NCBI GenBank assembly: GCA_902806055.1
Contig: CADCVD010000043.1
Coordinates: 1-45,862, forward strand
Length of the DNA: 45,862 bases
Direction: 5' to 3'
Source: an uncultured Rubrobacteraceae bacterium
GTDB lineage: Bacteria; Actinomycetota; Rubrobacteria; Rubrobacterales; Rubrobacteraceae
Shown here in pieces: positions 7,824 to 16,471 of this stretch. The notes beneath the pieces were generated by a model. The model had not been told where the DNA came from. It saw only the letters and a list, made by a program, of their open reading frames with translations, and ran no database searches. Within the stretch, counting starts at the first letter, position 1, and every line of letters begins with the position of its first letter. A program made the translations under genes and the position numbers.

Positions 7824-9925
7824 GAGAGCCGAAGCCCTCGACCAACGCGGCCGGAACGGCGTTGCGGAAGCGGGCGTACAGGTAGATCTCCCCGAGCCGC
7901 GCCACTCCCGGCTCCCCTAGCTCCTCCGCCGCCTGCCGCGCGTATTCCTCCGGCGTCTCGTCCTCCGCGCGGACGACTCCCGCCTTCTCGAAGGCCGCGG
8001 TAACCGACTTGTAGCGGCTGTAGAGCCGGGCGTCGGAGACCTTTACGGAGCGCATGGGGTTCGGCCGGCGCCGCTTCTTTGCCACATACTTTCGTCCGTA
8101 GACCAAGAGTAGGGACGCGCCGCTTAGCAGCAAGCCGGCGACTACGATGCTGACCGGGTCGAGGCTTGCGACACCGCGCATCAGGGAACCGATGGTTTTG
8201 AGGGCGGGGCCAAGGGCCTCACCGGCTTTGCTCGCCACGAAGCCCAAGGACTTGCTGCCCTGCATGCTGCTCTGCTCGTGGTACGCTCACGGCGTCTGGT
8301 CGTATACGGGGGTGGGATCGAAGGTGGACCAGCCGTATCCGGGGAAGTATGCCTCGACCTAGGCGTGGGCGTCGGAGGCCTTGACCTCGTGGAGTCCGGT
8401 GAACGGGTTGTACTCGCCGGAGGTGTAGCCGGTCGCGATGCGCGTCGGGATACCTAATGATCTGGCCATGACGGCTAGCGAGGAGCCGAACTGCTCGCAG
8501 TACCCGCGCTGCTCCTCGAAGAGGAAGTACTCCACGGCGTCCATGTTCTTCTGCTGCGGCGGGATGGAGAGATCGTAAGGGTAGCTGTTCTGAAGGTGCT
8601 GCGTGAGCGCGAGCACCGCGTCGTACGGGTTCGTGGCGTCTTTCGTGAGTTCCTTCGCTAAAGTCCTGGTCTGTTTCTGGCCGCTGGCGGGGAGCCCGAG
8701 GTACTGTTCCTCTATCTCCCGCGGATAGGTCTCGCCCGCACCTCTGAGCTGTTCGGGGGAGGCGTTGGGGAGCTGGGAGATGACGGAGTAGGTGTTGCCT
8801 TCGGAGATCTCGTTCGGCGAGCGCAGGGAGCTGAACCGGTCTATCTTGATGCTGCTCGTTGGGAAGAACAGAGTTTCGGGCTTGAAGGCACCGAAGATGA
8901 CGTTCGGCTGGTCCTGTTCTATATAGAAAACCTGGGCTACCTGTCGCGACTGGCCCTGGGTGGGCTCAGTATTACGAGCCGTGTTTAGCTCGTAGCGGGA
9001 CTGTCGGACCGAAGCTCCTCCTGCTCGTCGTCACCCGTAGAGACCTCCCACCCCTTGCCGTTGTGCTCGTCGAAGACAACGCCCCGGTACGGCACGGGCT
9101 CCTGGCTCCTGACCTTCATGACGACCTCGTCGGAGAGCCGGCCTCGGCTGCGGAGGTCCATGTACGGGTTGAAGCCGTGGTAAGAGTCGGGCGAGATATT
9201 GGTGGGGGGCTGCGAGAAAGGGTCGCCCTGCTGCTCGTAGTACGGGTTCTGGACGCTCCCGGAGGTTCTTGAAGAAGCTCGTCGGCATCATCGTCATGTT
9301 CATACCCTGCTTCTGCGGCAGCAGCGAGAAGCATAAGAAGCCGAGCGCCACCACCGCCAGAGCGCTCGGCACGATGACGCCCCTGACGAGGCCCCGGCTC
9401 CCGGTCGTCGAGTCGCCGGACCTCTCCCGGGCCTCGGAGAGGCGTATCTGCGAGAGAGCTCCGAGGGCGCACACGAGGAAGGCGAGCACGAAGATGCAGT
9501 ACCACAGGTTGATCGAGAGCACAGCGCCTACGGCGATCAGGATCAGCCCGCTAAGGAGCGAGTACGCGAGATCCTTGCGCGCGGGCAGATCGAAGGCGTG
9601 TATCACCTGTATCCACAAAAATAGCCTCGCGAGCGGAACCCGCGTGTCGTAAAGTGACCTCCAACGCTTCCCGGAAGAAGACCGCGAGCGTAGCCTTTAT
9701 GAGGTAGTTCTTCTCCCGCCGCCTGTAATGGCTGACCGTAAAGGCGACCACGGTGAGGAGCGGCACGAGTATGCCGGTCACGACGTCGAAGTAGCCGCTA
9801 GTTAGGACCGCAACCTCCCCGACGAGGATCGCCGCCAGCACCCATGCCCGCAACGCTATCGAGTCCTCCGGCGGCCGCTTGCGCCCTCTCAGGAGACCGG
9901 AGGGTAGCTTTAGCTCCAGCCTCAT
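7759..9925 (-). pseudogene. TgpA-type transmembrane transglutaminase, heavily decayed
   Basis: A membrane transglutaminase-like gene read from ATG 9925, overlapping the DUF58 stop by 4 bp. N-terminal DUF3488-like membrane helices (ALRAWVLAAILVGEVAVL, AYSLLSGLILIAVGAVL) are followed by a long extracytoplasmic part, the transglutaminase core (RGYCEQFGSSLAVMARSLGIPTR with the catalytic Cys, ASDAHA with His, STFDPTP with Asp) and a C-terminal helix plus DUF4129-like tail (DARLYSRYKSVTAAF). Homology changes frame near 9660, 9255 and 9005. Two in-frame stops follow: TAG at 8361..8359, where the family has Trp after DAHA, and TGA at 8289..8287. The last frame overruns into arsC. Five lesions make a pseudogene very likely. 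Confidence 0.85.
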
Positions 9926-11103
9926 CCGATCCTCCACGGCTCTTCGACCACGGCCCCCAGCCCTACTATCCGGCGGCCGTTTGCCTCGGTCCTACTCAGG
10001 AACTCCCGTTCCTCATCCGGTGACATCCATTCCCCCGGCCCTGCGAACTCATAGCATGAGACTAGAACGATCGCCTGCGCCTCAGAGGCCCCGGGACGTT
10101 CTAAGAGGTCCGGGTTGCGGGCTGCGTTAACGACCCTTTTAGTAGAAAGCCGTATCTCCACGCTCGTCCCCTCGGGGTCCGGCGGCCTGCTGGCCTGAAG
10201 CGCGGCGCACCACGTTAGTAAGCCGTCGGGAGTCAACTCCTCGGGGAAAGGCGTCCGTTGAGGTCCCGCGCTCGCCCGCACCTCCCGGCCCTCTTTGAGG
10301 CCATACAGGAGCAGCGAGGCGCCCGCGGAGACGACCATCTCCCGGGCCTCCAACAGCGCGCGGGGGTCGAGGTTCAGCGCTACTACCAGTGGCGGGTGCG
10401 TCTCTTGGGCGAGTTCCACGACGGCGAGCTTCCCGGCCGGCATGCTCCGGGCGCTTCTCTTCCAGGCTACGAGCTGCGCCGAGTCTCCGGAACGGTACTC
10501 CCTCACCCCCCAGAACTCCCCCCCGTACCCTCGGTGCAACGTCGCTGACTCCGCCCTGTCTCCTCTCTCGGCGTCCGTAGTGGCCGACGGCAGGAGCTCC
10601 GCTACCTTAAAGGTCCTCGGATAAACCACTATCTCCGAATTCACCCGAGTCCGGCTTCGCTTGAAGAACAGCCCGAACGGCGCGCCCGTCTCGACGGTTA
10701 CGTCCCCGCCGGCATAGATGTCTCTCCTCGGATTCTCTACCGTGTACTTCAAGAGGACGGGTTTGTCGCGTCGCACGCGTGTCACTACCGCTCTTCCCGT
10801 ATCTCCCGCGAAGTGGTCTTTGATCTCCAGCAGATGCCGGGCGAGGCGGCCTTTGCTCTTCACCTCCAGCGTGCACTCGAACGGCTCGCACGCCATCGCA
10901 AGGACCGGGGCATGTCTGATGACCTCTATACCGCGAACGTTCCACCACGGTGCCAGCGCCGAGACAATGACGGTAGGCCCGAGCCCCGCCGACACCACGT
11001 ACAGCCACCCCGCCCCGGAGTTCGCGGCGATGAGGTACAGGATCACCCCTAGAACGACGACGAAGACCGGTTTCCTCAACCTCTTGGAACGCGCAAGCCT
11101 CAT
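9922..11103 (-). CDS. DUF58-domain membrane protein
   Basis: 393 residues. Two N-terminal transmembrane helices (VFVVVLGVILYLIAA; LYVVSAGLGPTVIVSALA) are followed by a beta-rich region and the DUF58 signature GEFWGVREYRSGDSAQLVAWKRSAR, then a vWA-like segment (HPPLVVALNLDP). DUF58 proteins are usually encoded between a MoxR AAA ATPase and a transmembrane transglutaminase, as here, and are thought to act in envelope or periplasmic protein maturation (family knowledge). Start ATG 11103 is 4 bp after the rebuilt moxR stop, and the stop overlaps the transglutaminase ATG. It is the only open gene of the three; both partners are broken, so it may be on its way to loss. Confidence 0.88.
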   Translation of the reverse strand: MRLARSKRLRKPVFVVVLGVILYLIAANSGAGWLYVVSAGLGPTVIVSALAPWWNVRGIEVIRHAPVLAMACEPFECTLEVKSKGRLARHLLEIKDHFAGDTGRAVVTRVRRDKPVLLKYTVENPRRDIYAGGDVTVETGAPFGLFFKRSRTRVNSEIVVYPRTFKVAELLPSATTDAERGDRAESATLHRGYGGEFWGVREYRSGDSAQLVAWKRSARSMPAGKLAVVELAQETHPPLVVALNLDPRALLEAREMVVSAGASLLLYGLKEGREVRASAGPQRTPFPEELTPDGLLTWCAALQASRPPDPEGTSVEIRLSTKRVVNAARNPDLLERPGASEAQAIVLVSCYEFAGPGEWMSPDEEREFLSRTEANGRRIVGLGAVVEEPWRIG

Positions 11104-11107
11104 CCAT

Positions 11108-12069
11108 CTATGCCGGCGACGACACTGACTTGAGGATCTTCATGACCACGCTCGCCGCCGTCGCCTCCGAGACTCCGCCGCGCACCGAGAGCCTGTGCGG
11201 CAGGGTGTCGGGCGCCAGCTCCTTGACGTCTTGCGGCCCACGAAGTCCCGTCCCTGCGTCGCGGCTCGCGCCTGGGCCGCCCTTATAAGGGCGATAGTCC
11301 CCCGCGGCGAGACACCCAAAGAGACAGCACGGTGTTGGCGCGTCGCCTCGGCCAGAGCCACGGCATAACCCAGAACCTCCTCGTGCACCTGTACCATCCT
11401 CACCATCTCCCGGGCAAGGGCTACCTCCCGGGCCTCCACGACGGGCTCTATCTCCTCGAGCGGTCGACGTTCGACCTGCGCCCGCACTATCCCTAGCTCC
11501 GCCCGGCGGTCCGGGTAGCCCATGGTCGTCGCGACCGTAAAACGATCGAGCTGGCCTTCGGAGAGAGGGTAGGTGCCGTGAAACTGACGCGGGCTCTGGG
11601 TCGCCACGACAAAGAACGGATCCGGCAGGATCCTAGTCTCGTTCTCCACTGTTACCTGCCCCTCCGCCATCGCCTCCAGAAGCGCGCTCTGCGTCCGGGG
11701 CGTGGCCCGGTTGATCTCATCAGCCAGCAAGACCGGCGCGAAGACCGGACCCGGCAGCCAGTTGAAGCTCGCCTCGCGCGAATCGTAGATGCTCGTCCCG
11801 GTAATGTCCGACGGTAACAGGTCGGGCGTAAACTGAATACGCGAGAAGTCCGCCGAGATCGAGGAAGATATAGCCTTCGCGAGCGTCATCTTGCCTACCC
11901 TCGGGATGTCCGTTAGAAGGACATGACCGCCGGCGAGAAGCGAGATCAAACACAGGTCCACGATCCGATCCTTACCCACCAAAACCTTGCGGACCGACTC
12001 GCGCAGACGTTCGTAGACCCCACGAACTTCAACCATGCCCTCGACCCTAATACTCTGCACGATCTCCAA
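11108..12069 (-). pseudogene. MoxR-type AAA+ ATPase, frameshifted and with altered Walker A
   Basis: MoxR AAA ATPases act with DUF58 and vWA partners as chaperones. Seen here: GGHVLLTDIPRVGKMTLAKA, where the family has PGVGKT, so Gly57 is Arg and Thr61 is Met in the nucleotide loop; Walker B LLADEINRATPRTQSALLEAM; and the sensor stretch VVATQSPRQFHGTYPLSEGQLDRF (family NP here SP). Near 11235 the frame shifts. The alternate frame gives QDVKELAPDTLPHRLSVR and ends SVSSPA at TAG 11110..11108, four bases before the DUF58 ATG, which is the true family C-terminus. The open frame without the shift ends at 11140 with an arginine-rich tail. The start could also be ATG 12036. Confidence 0.8.
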
Positions 12070-12144
12070 TCAAGAACATATCGGCCCTCGTGCCTCCGTC
12101 TGATCCGGACGCGCTGCTTGCCTCCATTCTGTACACGGCCCTGA

Positions 12145-12150
12145 TATTAT
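12145..12150 (+). promoter_or_regulatory. -10 element for a leaderless tadA transcript
   Basis: TATTAT lies exactly 6 bp before the GTG start at 12157. This is the spacing expected when transcription starts at the first base of the start codon, and no ribosome-binding site is visible. A -35 hexamer is not clear (TTGCCT at about 12118 is too far). Confidence 0.5.
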
Positions 12151-12156
12151 CGGCAC

Positions 12157-12687
12157 GTGTCTGAAAAACTTGAATCACACGATGAGTCCGGCGGCCCTGC
12201 TACTCACAACTACGTATCCCCTGAGCAGAGCGTGAGAGACCTCGCCCTGATGCGCCTAGCCCTTAGAGAGGCTGAGAGAGCCGCCGAGATAGGAGAAGTC
12301 CCAGTTGGCGCCGTGATAGTCTGCGGGGATGAGCTGCTCGCCTCCGCCCACAACGAGCGCGAGACCACGGGGGACCCGACCGCCCACGCCGAGCTCCTCG
12401 CCGTCCGCCGCGCCGCCCGTGAGCTGGGAGGTTGGCGTCTCACCGGCTGCACTCTGTACGTCACCCTCGAACCCTGCCCCATGTGCGCCGGCGCCCTCCA
12501 TGCCGCCCGCATAGACCGCCTCGTCTACGCCGCCCCCGATCCCAAAGCAGGCGCCGCTGGTACCCTCTACGACTTCCCTGCAGATCCTCGCCTCAACCAC
12601 ACCTACCCCTGTACCGTCGGTCCCCTTCACACCGAGTCTGCTACACTCCTCCGCGACTTCTTCCGCCAGAGACGTCGCGGCAGTTGA
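12157..12687 (+). CDS. tadA: tRNA-specific adenosine deaminase
   Basis: Deaminates A34 to inosine in tRNA-Arg(ACG). The 176-residue product has the cytidine/deoxycytidylate deaminase fold: EVPVGAVIVCGDELLASAHNERE, the zinc/proton-shuttle motif HAE within DPTAHAELLAVRRAA, and the second zinc motif PCPMCAGALHAARI. The C-terminus is family-like (AGTLYDFPADPRLNH, FFRQRRR). Start GTG 12157 is favoured by the -10 box six bases upstream (leaderless), although the N-terminal 25 residues are longer than usual; GTG 12232 would give a standard length. Divergent from the moxR pseudogene. Confidence 0.92.
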   Translation: MSEKLESHDESGGPATHNYVSPEQSVRDLALMRLALREAERAAEIGEVPVGAVIVCGDELLASAHNERETTGDPTAHAELLAVRRAARELGGWRLTGCTLYVTLEPCPMCAGALHAARIDRLVYAAPDPKAGAAGTLYDFPADPRLNHTYPCTVGPLHTESATLLRDFFRQRRRGS

Positions 12688-12938
12688 CGAGCCTCGTCGG
12701 GCCGCCAGAAGCGCCGGCACGCCTGTGTCGAGAGTAACCGTATACTTTAAGTCTATACTAATAGAAATACTATTCCTACAATAAACTCTTGGTAGAGGTA
12801 GAAAACTAGACCTAAGAGTAAAGGTACGCAGTTTGCTGCGTATTCGCCAAAAAACCGTTTGCGTGAAAAAATTTCTGAAAAATTTTCTGGAGAGGCCGTA
12901 CAAGGCATATGCCGCATTGCAATGGGCGATTCGAGGTA

Positions 12939-12958
12939 TTAGGGTAATATTAACCTAA
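12939..12958. promoter_or_regulatory. 20-bp palindrome, possible operator
   Basis: TTAGG and CCTAA arms surround TAATATTA; only one symmetric pair mismatches. It lies about 24 bp upstream of the putative nrdR -35, a usual place for a transcription-factor site. The factor is unknown. Confidence 0.4.
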
Positions 12959-12987
12959 TGTTAACGGTTATGTAGCTGGTGTTGCGG

Positions 12988-13033
12988 TTAGAAAATGTAG
13001 TGTGCTAGTTTGCTTCGGTACCAGATGTGGTGT
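12988..13033. promoter_or_regulatory. Two candidate NrdR boxes
   Basis: ATGTAGTGT (12995-13003) and ATGTGGTGT (13025-13033) resemble the right half of the NrdR box consensus (acaCwATATATwGtgt) and are spaced 30 bp, about three helical turns, as tandem NrdR boxes usually are. The left halves match poorly (about 10-11 of 16 positions overall). One overlaps the putative nrdR promoter, so autoregulation is plausible but weakly supported. Confidence 0.3.
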
Positions 13034-13054
13034 TGAGGCAACGGGGGTTACGAG

Positions 13055-13516
13055 GTGCAGTGTCCATACTGTGATTTTGAGGATACGAGGGTGATCGACA
13101 GTCGCCTTTCGGAGGGGAAGGATGCGATCCGGCGTCGTCGGGAGTGCCTTTCGTGCGAGAAGCGGTTTACTACTTACGAGCGCCGTGAGCCTCTAAGGTT
13201 GATGGTCTTGAAGCGGGACGGCTCGCGGGAGCCCTTTGACAGGGCCAAGCTGCACGCAGGGTTATCGAAGGCGTGCGCCAAGCGGCGGGTGCCCGAGGAG
13301 GAGATCGAGTTCATCGTGGACGAGATCGAGGCCGAGCTTCGCGACCGCCGGAGGCACGAGGTGACGTCGCGGCGGCTGGGGGATATGTCGCTGGTGCGTC
13401 TGCGCCGGTTGGATATGGTTTCGTATCTCAGGTTCGCCTCGGTATATAGACAGTACACGGACGTGGACCAGTTCCGCAGCGAGCTTGTGAGGCTCGCCGG
13501 CTCCTCGGGCAGGTAG
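13055..13516 (+). CDS. nrdR: Transcriptional repressor NrdR
   Basis: ATP/dATP-sensing repressor of ribonucleotide reductase genes. The 153-residue product has the N-terminal zinc ribbon CPYC...CLSC ([34 protein letters not shown]), then the ATP-cone domain ([18 protein letters not shown], ARGxxRxP-type helix [14 protein letters not shown]) and the C-terminal [15 protein letters not shown]. Start GTG 13055. It directly precedes the class II reductase gene, the same nrdR-nrdJ arrangement known from Streptomyces, and it probably controls it. Confidence 0.96.
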   Translation: MQCPYCDFEDTRVIDSRLSEGKDAIRRRRECLSCEKRFTTYERREPLRLMVLKRDGSREPFDRAKLHAGLSKACAKRRVPEEEIEFIVDEIEAELRDRRRHEVTSRRLGDMSLVRLRRLDMVSYLRFASVYRQYTDVDQFRSELVRLAGSSGR

Positions 13517-13541
13517 AGTCCCGAGACTTCTTTGGAGGAAG

Positions 13542-13566
13542 CGCGCCGGTGGGGGAGACCGGCGCG
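13542..13566. terminator. Stable hairpin between nrdR and nrdJ
   Basis: CGCGCCGGT (13542-13550) pairs perfectly with ACCGGCGCG (13558-13566) around a 7-base loop. No U-run follows, so it is either a weak attenuator or an mRNA-processing/stability element between the two genes rather than a clear terminator. Confidence 0.4.
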
Positions 13567-13641
13567 AAACATCTGGTTGGTATCCGGTACAGCGCCAGTA
13601 AAATTTAGTTAGCGGGTAATCAAGGGAGGAATACTTAGGGT

Positions 13642-15915
13642 ATGGAGATCGGTCGAGACAGGTACACGACGGGCGAAGCGTTGGATCTCTCCGAGAACGC
13701 GGTTGCGGTACTCAAGAAGCGCTACCTCAAGAAAGACGAGCGCGGAGAGGCTATCGAGGAGCCCATCGACATGTTCCGCCGCGTGGCGTCGAACATCGCC
13801 GAGGGCGAGTTCCGCTTCAAGGAGGGCGAGGAGGCCCAGGGGCTCTACGAGGAGGCCAAGGAGAGGTTCCTCAGGCTGATGACGAGCCGCAGGTTCATGC
13901 CCAACTCTCCGACCCTGATGAACGCCGGGCGCGAGCTGCAGCAGCTCTCAGCGTGTTTCGTGCTGCCGGTCGAGGACTCGATCGACGGCATCTACGACAC
14001 CCTCAAGCACCAGGCGATCATCCACAAGAGCGGCGGCGGGACGGGCTTCGGCTTCTCGCGCTTGCGGCCCAAGGGGGACATAGTAAAGAGCACGATGGGG
14101 GTCTCCTCGGGGCCGGTCTCCTTTATGAGCGTCTTCGACTCTTCGACCGAGCACATAAAGCAGGGCGGCACCCGGCGCGGAGCGAACATGGGGATCTTGC
14201 GCGTGGATCACCCGGACATCGAGGAATTCATCACCTGCAAGAATGACAACACGGCGGTAAACAACTTCAACATCTCCGTCGCCGTCACCGACGCCTTTAT
14301 GGAGGCCGTCGAGAACGATACGGACTTTGATTTGACCAACCCGCGTGACGGCGAGGTAGCACGTACCGTACGGGCGAGGGATCTCTTCGAGAAGATAGTG
14401 AAGGGCGCGTGGCTGAACGGCGAGCCGGGCGTGGTGTTTATAGACCGGATCAACGCGGACAACCCGACGCCGCAGTTCCCGATAGAGTCGACGAACCCGT
14501 GCTCGGAGGCACACCTGCCGCCGCACGACTCGTGCAACCTCGGCTCGATCAACCTGGAGCGCTTCTTCGTCGGCGGCGAGGTCGACTGGGACGAGCTGCG
14601 TGAGACGGTCCACACGGCGATACGGTTCCTCGACAACGTGATCGAGATGAACCACTATCCGCTCCCCGAGATCGACGAGATGAGCCGCGGCAACCGCCGC
14701 ATCGGGCTCGGCGTCATGGGCTTCGCCGACCTCCTCATACAGCTCGGCCTCACCTACGACTCCGAAGAGGGCCTCGCCTTCGCCGAGAAGGTGATGAAGT
14801 TCGTTGACGACGAGGCGTGGGAGGCGAGCCGGTCTCTAGCCGAGGAGCGCGGCGTGATGCCCCACTTCGAGGGCTCACGTCACGAGGCCCGGGGCGACCG
14901 CGTGCGCAACGCAACTGTCACGACCATAGCCCCGACCGGCACCATCTCGATCATCGCCGGCTGCTCGGGCGGCATCGAGCCTCTCTTCGCCGTCGCCTTC
15001 ATGCGCCGCCAGGCGGACATGGAACTACCTGACGTGAACCCGGAGTTCGTGAAGCTCGCCAAGGAGCGCGGCTTCTACTCCGAGGCGCTCATGAAGAAAG
15101 TCGCCGAGCACGGCAGTGTGCGAGACATCCCTGAGGTCCCGGAGGACGTGAGGAGCGTGTGGGTAACCTCGCACGACATCACCGCCGAGTGGCACGTTCG
15201 CATGCAGGCGGCGTTCCAGAATCACACCTCGATGGGGATCTCCAAGACCATCAACCTCCCCAACGAGGCGACCACCAAGGACGTCGAGGACGCTTACCGG
15301 TTCGCCTACTCCCTCGGCTGCAAGGCGATGGCGGTCTACCGCGACGGCTCGCGCGACGCCCAGGTACTCTCTACGGGCAAGACCGGGCAGAGCGGTACGC
15401 TGGCCCCGCCGACCCTGCCGGAGGCGCCGCCCGAGACGGTCAAGCACGTCTCTCTGGCCGAGGCGCGCAACGGACGTCCGCGCACCCTCACCGGTGTGAC
15501 GAAGAAGATGCAGACCGGCCACGGCCCGATGTACGTGACGATGAACGACGACGAGTTCGGCCCGCGCGAGTGCTTCATCATCCTCGGCAAGCCCGGCGGT
15601 ACGGCGGCAGCCTTCTCCGACGCTCTGGGACGGATGATCTCTCTAGCCATGACCCACGGCGCCCAGCCCGCCGAGATAGTCCACCAGCTGCGCGGTATCC
15701 AGGACGGGCACCCGGCTGGCGTCGGCCCCAACGCCGTCCTCTCCGTCCCCGACGGCGTCGCCCGCTCCATGGCCGAGCACTACCTCGTCGAAGACGGCCC
15801 CGCCGAAGCGAAGAGCCTCCCCGTTATAGGGGCCTGCCCCGACTGCTCCGGCGGTCTCACCAAGCAGGAAGGCTGCGTCGTCTGTCACTCCTGCGGCTAC
15901 TCCAAGTGCAGCTAA
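13642..15915 (+). CDS. nrdJ: Adenosylcobalamin-dependent (class II) ribonucleoside-diphosphate reductase
   Basis: Oxygen-independent reduction of ribonucleotides with a B12-derived radical. 757 residues. N-terminal RFMPNSPTLMNAGRELQQLSACFVLPV, then IIHKSGGGTGFGFSRLRPKGD, the catalytic NPCSEAHLPPHDSCNLGSINL (Asn-Cys-Glu plus the second loop), RNATVTTIAPTGTISIIAG, and NHTSMGISKTINLPNEAT. The C-terminus carries a C-x2-C...C-x2-C-x4-C zinc/redox tail (CPDC, CHSCGYSKCS) that probably re-reduces the active site. NPCSE with Ser, where NPCGE is common, is a mild variation. A GGGAGG ribosome site precedes ATG 13642. A strong terminator follows. No cobalamin riboswitch was recognised upstream. Confidence 0.95.
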   Translation: MEIGRDRYTTGEALDLSENAVAVLKKRYLKKDERGEAIEEPIDMFRRVASNIAEGEFRFKEGEEAQGLYEEAKERFLRLMTSRRFMPNSPTLMNAGRELQQLSACFVLPVEDSIDGIYDTLKHQAIIHKSGGGTGFGFSRLRPKGDIVKSTMGVSSGPVSFMSVFDSSTEHIKQGGTRRGANMGILRVDHPDIEEFITCKNDNTAVNNFNISVAVTDAFMEAVENDTDFDLTNPRDGEVARTVRARDLFEKIVKGAWLNGEPGVVFIDRINADNPTPQFPIESTNPCSEAHLPPHDSCNLGSINLERFFVGGEVDWDELRETVHTAIRFLDNVIEMNHYPLPEIDEMSRGNRRIGLGVMGFADLLIQLGLTYDSEEGLAFAEKVMKFVDDEAWEASRSLAEERGVMPHFEGSRHEARGDRVRNATVTTIAPTGTISIIAGCSGGIEPLFAVAFMRRQADMELPDVNPEFVKLAKERGFYSEALMKKVAEHGSVRDIPEVPEDVRSVWVTSHDITAEWHVRMQAAFQNHTSMGISKTINLPNEATTKDVEDAYRFAYSLGCKAMAVYRDGSRDAQVLSTGKTGQSGTLAPPTLPEAPPETVKHVSLAEARNGRPRTLTGVTKKMQTGHGPMYVTMNDDEFGPRECFIILGKPGGTAAAFSDALGRMISLAMTHGAQPAEIVHQLRGIQDGHPAGVGPNAVLSVPDGVARSMAEHYLVEDGPAEAKSLPVIGACPDCSGGLTKQEGCVVCHSCGYSKCS

Positions 15916-15933
15916 CCTTTTAGTAGAAGGTTA

Positions 15934-15969
15934 GAAAGGAGCGAGCTCTAGCCCGCTCCTTTCTTTTTT
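15934..15969 (+). terminator. Rho-independent terminator of nrdJ
   Basis: GAAAGGAGCG (15934-15943) pairs with CGCTCCTTTC (15954-15963), 10 bp, followed directly by TTTTTT. A textbook intrinsic terminator 19 bp after the nrdJ stop. Confidence 0.9.
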
Positions 15970-16226
15970 CTTGCCTCGAACCCTGTTCGTAAACTCTTCA
16001 AATACCTGCAAAGCGAAGGATTACTAGAAGATGTTTGCTTGCTCTCAATGACTGTAGCTTCAGTATAGATAATCTTGTACTTGAACAATAAGTACACAAG
16101 ATGGTGTTGAGCATAGCCTCTGAGGCAGATAGATCTCGAAGGGCGGTAGACAGGCGGGGCTCGAAACTGGCAGCGGAACTTTGTCCTGAGTTGAAGGGGT
16201 GGAGGGCGGGCGGTAAACTCTCTCGC
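15970..16226. other. Intergenic region before tRNA-Ser
   Basis: About 257 bp, AT-rich at its left end, with no convincing open frame. It must hold the tRNA promoter; TTGAAT-like and TATAGAT-like stretches occur near 16064-16082, but no clear -35/-10 pair was settled on. Confidence 0.4.
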
Positions 16227-16316
16227 GGAGAGGTGGCAGAGCGGTTGAATGCGGCGGTCTCGAAAACCGTTATGTCGGTAACCCCGGCATCGGGGGTTCG
16301 AATCCCCCCCTCTCCG
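16227..16316 (+). tRNA. tRNA-Ser (anticodon CGA)
   Basis: Acceptor GGAGAGG (16227-16233) pairs with CCTCTCC (16309-16315), followed by discriminator G. D-arm GGTGGCAGAGCGGTTGAATG; anticodon stem GCGGT-CTCGAAA-ACCGT with CGA, reading UCG serine codons; long variable arm typical of tRNA-Ser; T-arm GGGGGTTCGAATCCCCC. CCA is not encoded. The stem could extend by two base pairs (GC/GC) into the flanks. Confidence 0.95.
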
Positions 16317-16325
16317 CAGCGAGTG

Positions 16326-16355
16326 ACCGCCGGGCGATGGGGCGCTGGCGGTTTT
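16326..16355 (+). terminator. Terminator after tRNA-Ser
   Basis: ACCGCC (16326-16331) pairs with GGCGGT (16347-16352), followed by TTTTCTGTTT. Positioned about 10 bp after the mature tRNA end. Confidence 0.6.
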
Positions 16356-16471
16356 CTGTTTCCGTTTCATTGTCTGAAGGTCCAGGCGGGGCCAGCATGT
16401 ATATTGTGCCTCTGCATGGTGAGACGTAGGCCACGCTGTGGAGCGAGTATGCGTAGAGAAAGGGTGGCGAG

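Larger units (their letters stand above)
12688..13054. other. AT-rich 367-bp spacer upstream of nrdR with hairpins and palindromes
   Basis: No gene seen. Base composition is visibly lower in GC than the flanks. Contents: a small GACGA/TCGTC hairpin right after tadA (12686-12698); AATAG/CTATT repeats near 12760; a perfect TACGCAG-tttg-CTGCGTA hairpin (12825-12842); A/T tracts at 12850-12890; a near-perfect 20-bp palindrome (12939-12958); and the probable nrdR promoter (TTGCGG 12982-12987, 18 bp, TAGTTT 13006-13011). Confidence 0.7.

Noticed and set aside
12688-13641. Cobalamin riboswitch upstream of nrdR or nrdJ
   Set aside because: No B12-box-like core (GCCACTG-type) or the expected long multi-stem leader was recognised in either spacer.
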